A stretch of 64,000 nucleotides of DNA from Humibacillus xanthopallidus (GTDB taxonomy: Bacteria > Actinomycetota > Actinomycetes > Actinomycetales > Dermatophilaceae), in contig NZ_VFPM01000002.1 of NCBI RefSeq assembly GCF_006716675.1, positions 992,001 to 1,056,000 of the forward strand. Reading direction: 5' to 3'. Positions 56,619-64,000 of the stretch are shown piece after piece; position 1 is the stretch's first letter; every line of letters starts with the position of its first letter. The position numbers and the translations under genes are program-made. The notes beneath the pieces are model-generated. The model saw only the letters and a program-made list of their open reading frames with translations. It was not told the DNA's origin and ran no database searches.

Positions 56619-57758
56619 ATGACCACGGACCAGCCCCAGCCCGCCCAGCCGAGCCGCCGCCCCCGCGTGGCCATCGTCTTCGGAGGTCGTTCCTCCGAGC
56701 ACGCCGTCTCGTGCGCCACCGCCGCCGGCGTGCTGCGCGCCATCGACCGCAGCAAGTACGACATCGTGCCGATCGGCATCTCGCGCGACGGCCAGTGGGT
56801 CCTCGTCGAGGACGACCCGTCGCGCTTCGAGCTGACCGCCGGACGCACTCCGGAGGTCGAGTCGACCGCCGCCCACGTCGTGCTGCCGCTGTCGACGCGG
56901 GAGACGTCGCTGACCGTGCTCGAGGCGGGGCAGCCGCCGCAGGAGCTCGGTGAGGTCGACGTCGTCTTCCCGCTCCTGCACGGGCCGTTCGGGGAGGACG
57001 GCACGCTGCAGGGCTTCCTCGAGATGTCGGACGTGCGCTATGTCGGCTCCGGCGTGCTCGCCTCGGCCACGGGCATGGACAAGCACTACATGAAGGTCGT
57101 CTTCGCCGGCCACGGCATCCCCGTCGGGCCGTATGCCGTCATCACCGACCGCGCCTGGCGCTCCGACCGTGCCGCCGCACTGGCGTCCTGCGAGAGACTC
57201 ACGTACCCGCTCTTCGTCAAGCCGGCGCGGGCCGGGTCGTCGATGGGCATCACGAAGGTCGAGGACCCGGCCGACCTCGAGGCCGCTGTCGAGGCAGCGC
57301 GCGAGCACGACCCCAAGGTGCTCGTCGAGGAAGGCATCGCCGGCCGCGAGATCGAGTGCGCTGTGCTCGAGGGGCACGGCACGGACGCGCCGCGCACGTC
57401 ACAGGTCGGCGAGATCGCCGTCCACGACAACCACGCCTTCTACGACTTCGAGGCGAAGTACCTCGCCGAGGCCGACGTCGACCTCAGCTGCCCGGCCGAC
57501 GTGCCCCCCGAGATCTCCGACGAGGTGCGCCGGCTGGCGGCGGCGGCCTTCGAGTCGCTCGGGTGCGAGGGCCTGGCCCGGGTCGACTGCTTCTACACCG
57601 ACGACGGCCGCGTCCTCGTCAACGAGATCAACACGATGCCCGGCTTCACGCCGACGTCGATGTATCCGCGGATGTGGGCGGCGACCGGACTGTCCTACCC
57701 CGAGCTCATCGACGAGCTGCTCGAGCTCGCCCTCGAGCGACGCACCGGGCTGCGCTGA
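56619..57758 (+). CDS. ddl: D-alanine--D-alanine ligase
   Basis: ATP-grasp ligase making the D-Ala-D-Ala end of peptidoglycan precursors. 379 aa. IVFGGRSSEHAVSC near residue 24, LLHGPFGEDGTLQG near 121, FVKPARAGSSMGITKV near 203, the EIECAVLEG region and VNEINTMPGFTPTSMYP near 340 are complete. TAGAGT (56605-56610) ends 8 bases before the ATG, so this is another leaderless gene. A longer frame upstream has no family resemblance. Confidence 0.95.
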   Translation: MTTDQPQPAQPSRRPRVAIVFGGRSSEHAVSCATAAGVLRAIDRSKYDIVPIGISRDGQWVLVEDDPSRFELTAGRTPEVESTAAHVVLPLSTRETSLTVLEAGQPPQELGEVDVVFPLLHGPFGEDGTLQGFLEMSDVRYVGSGVLASATGMDKHYMKVVFAGHGIPVGPYAVITDRAWRSDRAAALASCERLTYPLFVKPARAGSSMGITKVEDPADLEAAVEAAREHDPKVLVEEGIAGREIECAVLEGHGTDAPRTSQVGEIAVHDNHAFYDFEAKYLAEADVDLSCPADVPPEISDEVRRLAAAAFESLGCEGLARVDCFYTDDGRVLVNEINTMPGFTPTSMYPRMWAATGLSYPELIDELLELALERRTGLR

Positions 57759-57774
57759 CAGGCCATCGCGTCGA

Positions 57775-57902
57775 GGAAGTGGGCACTCGACCGGGTCGGT
57801 GCGTCGAGTGCCCAGTTCGGGGCGTGGGGAAGTGGGCACTCGACGGGCACACCGAGTCGAGTGCCCAGTTCGGGGCGTGGGGAAGTGGGCACTCGACGGG
57901 GA
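57775..57902. repeat. 53-bp tandem hairpin repeats, 2.4 copies
   Basis: Units start at 57775, 57828 and 57881. In the first two, GGGCACTCGAC pairs with GTCGAGTGCCC around a variable loop, followed by the constant CAGTTCGGGGCGTGG. The third copy has only the left arm and runs into the end of the DUF3515 gene. The array lies between ddl and that gene and may end both transcripts. Confidence 0.9.
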
Positions 57903-57907
57903 CGGGC

Positions 57908-58360
57908 TCAGGTGCAGTGCCGGCCGTTCGCCGGGAGCGACGAGGCCACCGGAGTGAAGGCCGGCAGGAGCAGCGGCACGGGACCGTAGGCGCCGGGGGC
58001 GAGCACCTCGATCGCGGGGTCACGGCCATAGGTCGTGGCCATGGACCCGTCGCTGAGCGAGCGCACGACCCAGTCCACCCCGTCGACCGTCACGCAGTCG
58101 TCGGTGGTCGGCCCGAGGGGCTCGAGGCCACAGCGGGCGATGAGTGCCGGCTCTCCCCACGCCGCCACCGACCCGGACTCGGGGTCGGTCGTGACGCGCG
58201 CCTGGCCCGCCACGGTGGCGGGCCAGGCGGCTGACGCGCACGCGGGCGCGGCCGATGCCGGGGCCAGCGCCACCTCGGGCGCGCGCGAGCAGGAGCCGAG
58301 CAGCACGACGGCGACGCAGAGCGTCGCCGTCGTGAGTGTGCGTCTCAGAGTGGGCCTCAG
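57908..58360 (-). CDS. DUF3515 lipoprotein
   Basis: About 150 aa. A signal peptide LRRTLTTATLCVAVVLLGSC ends in a lipobox LGSC, and the DUF3515 domain follows (GEPALIARCGLEPLGPTTDDCVTVDGVDWVV). The only in-frame initiator-like codon that retains the whole signal is a CTG at 58360, whose bases overlap the stop of the upstream Lrp-type gene as CTGA, the same overlap style as the ATGA/GTGA/TTGA junctions in the window. A normal ATG, GTG or TTG start is lacking, so the N-terminus is not certain. Confidence 0.75.
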   Translation of the reverse strand: MRPTLRRTLTTATLCVAVVLLGSCSRAPEVALAPASAAPACASAAWPATVAGQARVTTDPESGSVAAWGEPALIARCGLEPLGPTTDDCVTVDGVDWVVRSLSDGSMATTYGRDPAIEVLAPGAYGPVPLLLPAFTPVASSLPANGRHCT

Positions 58361-58590
58361 ACGTGGACCACCGTGCAGGTGAGCGTGCGCGTGATGCCGG
58401 CGACGTCCTGCAGCTTGGCGATGACGAGCCGCCCGAGGTCGTCGACGTTGGACGCCTCGACGCGGGCGATGACGTCGTAGGGGCCGGTGACGTCCTCTGC
58501 CATCGTGACGCCGGAGATCGCTGCGATCGCCTTCGCGACGCTGGCCGCCTTGCCGACTTCGGTCTGAATCAGGATGTAGGCCTGAACCAC
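58357..58590 (-). CDS. Stand-alone Lrp/AsnC effector-binding (RAM) domain protein
   Basis: 77-aa protein consisting of only the ligand-binding RAM domain of Lrp/AsnC regulators: AYILIQTEVGKAASVAKAI, GPYDVIARVEASNVDDLGRLV, TLTCTVVHV. There is no DNA-binding domain, so it may sense an amino acid and interact with other Lrp proteins, as such small RAM proteins are thought to do. GTG start with AGAGGTGA. Its stop overlaps the DUF3515 CTG. Confidence 0.87.
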   Translation of the reverse strand: MVQAYILIQTEVGKAASVAKAIAAISGVTMAEDVTGPYDVIARVEASNVDDLGRLVIAKLQDVAGITRTLTCTVVHV

Positions 58591-58778
58591 GTGTCACCTC
58601 TTTGTGTTGACGGATCGGACGGTCCTCGGGGGACTCGCGACACTCGAGCGCGCCGGGCGAGCCCCGCCCGCACCCAGTGTGACTGCGGCCGTGACCTGAC
58701 GCTACCTTGCCACGAGACGTTTCGTCCCAGCGACGGGCCCCGCGGCCGAGACCGCGGGCCAGAAGGGGAGTGGGCCTC

Positions 58779-59780
58779 GTGCCGGACCCGAGCCGATCGA
58801 CCCGAGGGCCGATGATGACGGGTGGCACGCCGCTGCGGACCCTCGACGAGGACGACCTCCTCGACCGGATCCTGCCGCTCTTCGGAGGCAGCGACGACCT
58901 CGTCGTGGCTCCCGGCGACGACGCGGCCGTGCTGCGCACCACCGGCGAGACGGTCGCGACGACGGACACCGCCGTGCTGGGGCGCGACTGGCTCGACGCC
59001 TGGTCGTCCGGCTCCGACATCGGCCACAAGGTGATCGTGCAGAACCTCGCCGACGTCGCGGCCATGGGAGGCACGCCCACGGGTGTGCTCATCACGCTCG
59101 TGGCGGACCCGGGGCTGTCGCTCGAATGGGTCCTCGACCACGCCGCGGGGCTGGGCAGCGCCTGCGCCGAGGCCGGGGTGGCCGTGCTGGGCGGAGACCT
59201 GTCCTCGGCGCCCCCCGGGGTCGTCATGGTCTCAGTGACGGCGCTCGGCCGGCTCGACGGGCCGGTCGTGCTGCGGTCTGGAGCCACGCCCGGTGACGCG
59301 CTTGCCGTGTGCGGGTCGCTCGGCCTCGCGGCCGCCGGTCTGCGCCTGCTCGAGACCGGGTCCGAGGACCGTCACCCGCTCGCCGTGGAGCGTCAGCGGC
59401 GCCCGGTCTCACCGCTCGCGCAGGGCCCGGTGGCCGCGCGGGCCGGGGCGACCGCGATGCTCGACGTGTCGGACGGACTCGTGCGTGACGGCACCCGGCT
59501 CGCACGGGCCAGCGGTGTGGTGCTCGAGATCGTCCTCGAGGCTCTCGAGGTCGACCTCGCCGAGATCCGCGGCGCCGTCGGGGCGTCCGAGGCCCTCGAG
59601 TGCGTGCTCGCCGGGGGAGAGGAGCACTCGCTGCTCGCGACCTTCCCTGTCGACCTCGTGCCCGCCGGCTGGCGGGTCATCGGTCGCGCCCGCGAGATGG
59701 CGGCGGGTGAGCGACCGGGCGTGCTCGTCGACGGTCACTCCGTCGCCCACACCGGCTGGGACCACTTCCGCAGCTCCTGA
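58779..59780 (+). CDS. thiL: Thiamine-monophosphate kinase
   Basis: Phosphorylates thiamine monophosphate to the coenzyme diphosphate. 333 aa. The N-terminal motif VVAPGDDAAVL near residue 45, TDTAVLGRDW near 68, VIVQNLADVAAMGGTP near 90, GGDLSSAPPG near 140 and MLDVSDGLVRDG near 230 are the AIRS/PurM-like metal and nucleotide sites. GTG 58779 lies 8 bases after AAGGGGAG. A GTG at 58770 overlaps that site and is less likely. Confidence 0.9.
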   Translation: MPDPSRSTRGPMMTGGTPLRTLDEDDLLDRILPLFGGSDDLVVAPGDDAAVLRTTGETVATTDTAVLGRDWLDAWSSGSDIGHKVIVQNLADVAAMGGTPTGVLITLVADPGLSLEWVLDHAAGLGSACAEAGVAVLGGDLSSAPPGVVMVSVTALGRLDGPVVLRSGATPGDALAVCGSLGLAAAGLRLLETGSEDRHPLAVERQRRPVSPLAQGPVAARAGATAMLDVSDGLVRDGTRLARASGVVLEIVLEALEVDLAEIRGAVGASEALECVLAGGEEHSLLATFPVDLVPAGWRVIGRAREMAAGERPGVLVDGHSVAHTGWDHFRSS

Positions 59781-59842
59781 CCACCGCGACTGCGCGGAGC
59801 CGCACTGGACGCTGGTGCGAGCAGGCCTCCCCGGGCACGACA

Positions 59843-59871
59843 AAGGCCGGCTCCCGATGGGGGCCGGCCTT
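59843..59871. terminator. Bidirectional terminator between thiL and rpmB
   Basis: AAGGCCGGCTCCC (59843-59855) pairs with GGGGGCCGGCCTT (59859-59871) with one G-U, loop GAT. T-rich on each strand end, so it can end both convergent transcripts. Confidence 0.85.
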
Positions 59872-59890
59872 CAGCGTTGGTGAGGGGCGT

Positions 59891-60079
59891 TCAGCGAACG
59901 ACCTTGCCCGCCTTGAGGCAGGAGGTGCAGACGTTGAGTCGCTTCGGCGTCACACCGTTCACCAGCGTCCGCACGCGCTGGATGTTGGGGTTCCAGCGGC
60001 GCTTGGTGCGGCGGTGCGAGTGCGAGATGTTGTGACCGAAGCTCGGCCCCTTGCCGCAGACGTCGCAGTTGGCAGCCAC
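59891..60079 (-). CDS. rpmB: 50S ribosomal protein L28
   Basis: 62-aa ribosomal protein, start GTG 60079 with AGGAGA upstream. [28 protein letters not shown] and [15 protein letters not shown] carry two CxxC pairs, so this is the zinc-binding (C+) form. Actinobacteria often have zinc-free paralogues under Zur control elsewhere. A frame open to 60145 has no family resemblance. Convergent with thiL. Confidence 0.95.
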   Translation of the reverse strand: MAANCDVCGKGPSFGHNISHSHRRTKRRWNPNIQRVRTLVNGVTPKRLNVCTSCLKAGKVVR

Positions 60080-60272
60080 GGGGTTCTCCTGAAGATCGAT
60101 GTTGACGAAGTGCTTGCGCTCCACCCGCTCCGCGGGCCGACTCACGCCGGGGCGTGCGTCACCGCCGTGTGCACGGGGGGAACCGGGAAAGCGTAGCCGA
60201 CGAGGTGCTCGGACGACAAAACGGCGGACCGCTCACCCGGCGCAGAACCCCGCGAGGTCACGGGGGCCGAGG

Positions 60273-61040
60273 TCAACGGTAGCGCGCCGCGACCGTGACG
60301 AGCTCCGCGGCATACGCCGGCCCGTGCGAGGCGGCGTGGGTGGCGAGCGGATGGAGCTGGTGGAGGCCGATGAGCGAGCGCCACGTGCGGTCGAGCGCCG
60401 CGGTCTCGGCATAGGCCGCCTCCACCCGGTCACGCTCGGGGCAGCCGAAGAGCGCGAGCATCGCGAGGTCGGTCAGGCCGTGGCCGCCGTGCGCCGCCGG
60501 GTCGATGATGACGGCTCCGGCGTCGGTGAAGACGACGTTGCCCGACCAGAGGTCGCCGTGGAGGCGGGCGGGAGGCCGGTCGTCGTCGAAGGTGCCGGCC
60601 GCGATGCGGTCGCAGACCGCCTCGACGACGAGCGCCCCGGCACGGTCGAGGTGGCCTGCGTCGACGGCACGGCGCACGAAGGGCCGCACGCGCTGCTCGG
60701 CGTAGAACGCGCCCCACGTGGGGGTCGGCTCGTTGCGCTGCGGCTGTCGGCCGATCCACGCATCGCCGCTCCAGCCCGGTGGGGGAGCGCCGAAGGCCGC
60801 GGCTCCCGCGGCGTGCGTCCGGGCCAGGCCGCGCCCGAGGGCCTCGGCCGTCTCGGGTGTCGCGCGTCCCGGGACGAGCGGGGCCAGGTCGATGTGGTCG
60901 ACCGCCACGTCGAGCACGGCGACGGTTGTCGCGCCCCCCTCAGCCTCCGCGAGCCAGCGCAGGCCCGCAGCCTCGACCTCGAAGAAGCCGGCCGGGGCGC
61001 CGGGCCACGACTTGCGGTGGACGGAGGCGGGACGCGGCAC
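60273..61040 (-). CDS. Fructosamine kinase family protein
   Basis: 255-aa aminoglycoside-phosphotransferase-fold kinase of the fructosamine/ketosamine-3-kinase family. FFEVEAAGLRWLAEAEGG near residue 19, the catalytic loop ARLHGDLWSGNVVF near 158 (Asp), VIIDPAAHGGHGLTDLAML near 178 (metal Asp) are clear. Phosphorylation of glycated protein lysines leads to their repair. TACGGT (61054-61049) lies 8 bases before the GTG, leaderless by appearance. Confidence 0.88.
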   Translation of the reverse strand: MPRPASVHRKSWPGAPAGFFEVEAAGLRWLAEAEGGATTVAVLDVAVDHIDLAPLVPGRATPETAEALGRGLARTHAAGAAAFGAPPPGWSGDAWIGRQPQRNEPTPTWGAFYAEQRVRPFVRRAVDAGHLDRAGALVVEAVCDRIAAGTFDDDRPPARLHGDLWSGNVVFTDAGAVIIDPAAHGGHGLTDLAMLALFGCPERDRVEAAYAETAALDRTWRSLIGLHQLHPLATHAASHGPAYAAELVTVAARYR

Positions 61041-61268
61041 GCCTCTTACCGTAAGGCTGCTCCGATCACGTGGCGAGTGCTCGAGAGCCGGGCCCTGCGC
61101 CCCGCTCCGCGCGCTGGTGCATGCGACCGTCGGGGCGAGGCGCTAGCCTGCCGACCAGCGGCCGTGGGTACGGACCGGTGGGTCGGACCGACGGGCGGGC
61201 CCACCCGAACCCGCACCGCGCGCGTCCGTCACATGCACGGTCGCGGTCGATGACGAGCAGGAGGATGG

Positions 61269-63029
61269 ATGCCTGGCGCAGCACGGCTGCCCGACGGGTC
61301 GCCGCGTGCCCTGCTCCCCGTGCCGGGTGCGCTCCCCGTCCTCGACGTGCCGGCGGTGCGGCGCTGGGCCCTGCTCACCCGCTCCGTCTTCGCGGCGAGG
61401 CGCGTCGAGATCGATGCCCTCAACGTCTTCCCGGTGCCCGACGGCGACACCGGCACCAACCTCTTCCTCACCTTCGACGGCGCGGTCGAGCGGATGCTGA
61501 CGCACGACCCGCACGGCGCCGGCGACCTGCTCGCGGCCTTCGCCAAGGCGTTGCTGTGGACGGCCCGCGGCAACTCCGGGGTCATCCTCAGCCAGCTCGC
61601 CCGTGGCCTCGCCGAGGCGTGCGCCGACGCCGAGGTCGTCGACGGCCCGCTGCTCGCCCGCGGCCTCGTCCGCGCGGAGGAGCGGGGACGCCAGGCCGTG
61701 ACCGACCCGCAGGAGGGCACGATCCTCTCGGTCGCCACAGCCATGGCGACCGCGGCCGTCGAGGCCGCCGGGGCCGACGGGCCCCCCGAGACGAGGCTGT
61801 ATGCCGTGTCGCTGGCAGCGCTCGAGGCCGCACGGGTCGCGCTCGACCACACTCCCGAGCAGCTCGAGGTGCTCGCTCGCGCGGGGGTCGTCGATGCCGG
61901 GGGCGCCGGGCTCGTCATCCTCCTCGAGTGCCTGGAGCGCATCTGTTCCGGCCAGCGCGGTCGCCCGAGCAGCGACGACCCCTCGGGGCGCCGAGGGCGC
62001 TTCCGCACCGAGCACGTCGGCCCGCTGACTGCGGGTCGACCGGACGACACGGTGCACGACCACGCTGGTGACGACTCGCCCGCCTACGAGGTGATGTATC
62101 TCCTCGCCGACTCCGACGAGGAGGCCGTCGCCGCGCTGCGAGGCCGTCTCGTCGAGCTCGGAGACTCCGTGCTCGTCGTCGGTGGTGACGGTGAGTGGAA
62201 CATCCATGCGCACGTCGACGACGCCGGTGCTGCGGTGGAGGCCGGCATCGTCGCCGGTCGCCCCCACCGGGTGCGCATCACGCGGCTCGACCGCGACGTC
62301 GTGCCCCTCGGTCACGGGGCGGAGTCGGCGTTGCGTGCTCACGAGGCCTCGCGGCATACGGGCTCGGCGATCGTGGCCTGCGCGGCCGGCGACGGACTGG
62401 CCGCCCTCTTCGGTGAGGCGGGGGCCGCGGTCGTGCCGTCGGGGCCGGGCCGCCGCGCCTCGACGGGCGCCCTCATCGCCGCCATCAGGGCGCAGCACGC
62501 GACCGGCGCCGCAGGCGTCGTCGTGCTGCCCAACGACGGCGACACGCTGCTCGCTGCGGCAGCGGCGGCACGGGCCGTGGCCGACGACGGCATCGACGCC
62601 CAGGTCGTGCACGCCCGTACGGCGGTGCAGGGCCTCGCGGCCCTCGCCGTCTTCGAGCCCGGTGCGCCCCCGTCCGCCAACGTCCTCGCCATGCAGTCGG
62701 CGTCGTCGGCAACGCGCCACGGTGCCGTCACCGTGGCGAACCGGGCGGCTCTGACGAGCGCCGGGCCGTGTGAGCCGGGCGACGTGCTCGGTGTCGTCGA
62801 CGGCGACATCGTCGTCGTCGGCAGCGACGAGGTCGAGGTGGGCCGCGAGGTCGTGCGCCGGCTCCTCGCGAGCGGCGGCGAGCTCGTGACGGTCGTCCTC
62901 GGCTCCGGCGCGCGCGACGGGCTGGGGCAGGCCCTCGCGGCCGAGGCGACATCGCAGCACCGCGGGGTCGAGGTGTCACAGATCGACGGTGGGCAGCCCG
63001 TCTACAGCGTGCTCGTCGGGGTGGAGTAG
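61269..63029 (+). CDS. DAK2/DegV-type protein, FakA-like
   Basis: 586 aa. The N-terminal DhaL (DAK2) domain has NVFPVPDGDTGTNLFLTF near residue 51 (nucleotide and metal Asp residues) and ARGNSGVILSQLARGLAE near 100. A middle domain (YEVMYLLADSDEEAVAALRGRL) and a C-terminal DegV-like region ([20 protein letters not shown]) follow. This is the layout of the fatty-acid kinase subunit FakA of firmicutes, also conserved next to recG in actinobacteria. AGGAGG immediately precedes the ATG region. recG follows after 3 bases, in the same unit. Confidence 0.87.
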   Translation: MPGAARLPDGSPRALLPVPGALPVLDVPAVRRWALLTRSVFAARRVEIDALNVFPVPDGDTGTNLFLTFDGAVERMLTHDPHGAGDLLAAFAKALLWTARGNSGVILSQLARGLAEACADAEVVDGPLLARGLVRAEERGRQAVTDPQEGTILSVATAMATAAVEAAGADGPPETRLYAVSLAALEAARVALDHTPEQLEVLARAGVVDAGGAGLVILLECLERICSGQRGRPSSDDPSGRRGRFRTEHVGPLTAGRPDDTVHDHAGDDSPAYEVMYLLADSDEEAVAALRGRLVELGDSVLVVGGDGEWNIHAHVDDAGAAVEAGIVAGRPHRVRITRLDRDVVPLGHGAESALRAHEASRHTGSAIVACAAGDGLAALFGEAGAAVVPSGPGRRASTGALIAAIRAQHATGAAGVVVLPNDGDTLLAAAAAARAVADDGIDAQVVHARTAVQGLAALAVFEPGAPPSANVLAMQSASSATRHGAVTVANRAALTSAGPCEPGDVLGVVDGDIVVVGSDEVEVGREVVRRLLASGGELVTVVLGSGARDGLGQALAAEATSQHRGVEVSQIDGGQPVYSVLVGVE

Positions 63030-63032
63030 GCC

Positions 63033-64000
63033 GTGGTCGTGCTCACCGAGGACTCACCGCTGACCAAGCTCGTCAAGAAGGGCGAGGCCGAGCAGCTCGC
63101 CCGCACCAAGGGCCTGCAGACCGTCGGCGACCTCTTCGAGTTCGTCCCGCGCCGCTACGTGCGGCCCGGGCAGCTGACCGACCTGTCCTCCTTGCGCGTC
63201 GGCGAGGACGTGCTCGTCGTCGCGGAGGTCGCGCGGGCGACGTCTCGGACGATGCGCAACCGGCGGGGCAAGATGCTCACCGTCGTGCTCACCGACGACC
63301 ACGGCCACGAGCTCGACGTCACCTTCTTCAGCGCGTACGGCCACGAGGGCAAGCTGCACCCCGGGGTCCGGGGGTTCTTCGTCGGCACGATCGGCGCCTA
63401 CGGCCGGCGCCTGCAGCTGACGCACCCGGAGTACGAGCTCTTCGACGACGACGAGCAGGGCGAGGCGGCCGTCGAGTGGTACCGGACGCACCGGGTGCCG
63501 GTCTACTCGACGACCGGCAAGATCAACTCCCTGCAGCTGCGGCGCCTCGTGCACACCGCCCTCGACTCCGTCGACCGCATCCGCGAGCCGGTGCCGGAGC
63601 CCGTCCGGTCAGCCCGCGGGCTGCTCGACCGGGCCGCAGCGCTAGAGCTCGTGCACCGCCCCCGCGTCGACGACCAACCGTCGCGAGGCCTCGAGCGCCT
63701 CAAGTACGACGAGGCCTTCGTCCTGCAGACGATCCTCGCCCAGCGGCGCAAGGCCGCCGAGACCGAGCTCGCGACCCCTCGCCACCCCCGGCCGGGTGGG
63801 CTGCTCGCCGACTTCGACGCGCGACTGCCCTTCGAGCTGACCGCGGGTCAGCGCGAGATCGGTGAGGTGCTGACCGCGGAGCTCGCCTCGGACCGGCCGA
63901 TGCACCGGCTGCTCCAGGGCGAGGTCGGCTCCGGCAAGACCGTCGTGGCGCTGCGCGCCATGCTCGCCGCGATCGACGCCGGGGGGCAGGCCGCCCTGCT
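63033..64000 (+). CDS. recG: ATP-dependent DNA helicase RecG (5' part, cut by window end)
   Basis: First 322 residues only. Starts GTG 63033. The N-terminal wedge domain (LQTVGDLFEFVPRRYVRPGQL; DVTFFSAYGHEGKLHPGVRG), then the start of the helicase core with RLPFELTAGQREIGEVL and the Walker A motif LLQGEVGSGKTVVALRAML near residue 292. RecG reverses stalled replication forks and branch-migrates Holliday junctions. The gene continues beyond 64000. Confidence 0.93.
   Translation, partial: MVVLTEDSPLTKLVKKGEAEQLARTKGLQTVGDLFEFVPRRYVRPGQLTDLSSLRVGEDVLVVAEVARATSRTMRNRRGKMLTVVLTDDHGHELDVTFFSAYGHEGKLHPGVRGFFVGTIGAYGRRLQLTHPEYELFDDDEQGEAAVEWYRTHRVPVYSTTGKINSLQLRRLVHTALDSVDRIREPVPEPVRSARGLLDRAAALELVHRPRVDDQPSRGLERLKYDEAFVLQTILAQRRKAAETELATPRHPRPGGLLADFDARLPFELTAGQREIGEVLTAELASDRPMHRLLQGEVGSGKTVVALRAMLAAIDAGGQAAL

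Noticed and set aside
58600..58778. TPP riboswitch before thiL
   Set aside because: I found neither the CUGAGA nor the ACCUGA-type conserved core of a THI element.

Overview
This is a 64 kb chromosomal window from a very GC-rich actinobacterium, most likely of the order Micrococcales and perhaps the family Intrasporangiaceae. That placement is inferred from the GC-rich codon bias, coenzyme F420 genes (fgd and cofC/fbiD), a HupB-type HU protein with a lysine-rich tail, many GTG starts with 4-base overlaps, and several leaderless promoters. The hexamer GCATAC/GTATGC is conspicuously frequent in the core DNA.

Layout. 0.2-8.9 kb: ilvE with a HAD phosphatase, then a permease, GntR regulator, glutamine-synthetase-like ligase, aldehyde dehydrogenase, SDR and class-I amidotransferase, which together look like a gamma-glutamylation pathway for an amine or amino alcohol. 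9.0-10.9 kb: citramalate synthase (isoleucine route) behind an apparent attenuator with a 13-residue leader peptide. 10.8-15.8 kb: an overlapping bioB-bioA-bioF-bioD operon, two tandem 15-bp operators and a divergent TetR regulator matching BioQ. 16.0-23.5 kb: mixed accessory genes, including a VOC protein ending in 13 identical GSE repeats that overlaps a TOPRIM gene, a His/Gly-rich propeller protein, an arylsulfatase, a DUF6326 membrane protein and its TetR regulator. 23.5-34.3 kb: an island-like segment bounded by a broken and an intact copy of the same DNA-glycosylase-like gene. It holds a methyltransferase with an IS3 element inserted at its start and an unfamiliar four-gene cassette (two paralogous Ser/Thr-rich proteins, a lectin-like propeller and a DNase-I-fold hydrolase). 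34.4-47 kb: SagB-like oxidoreductase, FAH hydrolase, gltX, GNAT, HAD, tRNA-Gln, tRNA-Glu, an alpha/beta hydrolase, an MprF-like protein, a MerR/DUF4188 pair and fgd. 47-64 kb: L,D-transpeptidase, an IclR regulator (LtbR-like) divergent from leuCD, hupB, cofC, plsC-gpsA, a Cys/Met PLP enzyme, ddl, DUF3515, an Lrp-type protein, thiL, rpmB, fructosamine kinase, a FakA-like protein and the start of recG.

The strongest candidate for an undescribed system is the cassette at 26.4-30.8 kb. Its four genes are co-directional and closely packed or overlapping, and none has a visible signal peptide. Two share a signature plus a stretch resembling the insertion segments of beta-pore-forming proteins, one has Asp-box repeats and the last carries the catalytic motifs of endonuclease/exonuclease/phosphatase enzymes. 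A toxin-like role is an inference only. Other regulatory signals worth checking are the cimA attenuator, the BioQ operators, a perfect 12-bp palindrome between the IclR gene and leuC, a MerR palindrome and a triple TetR operator.
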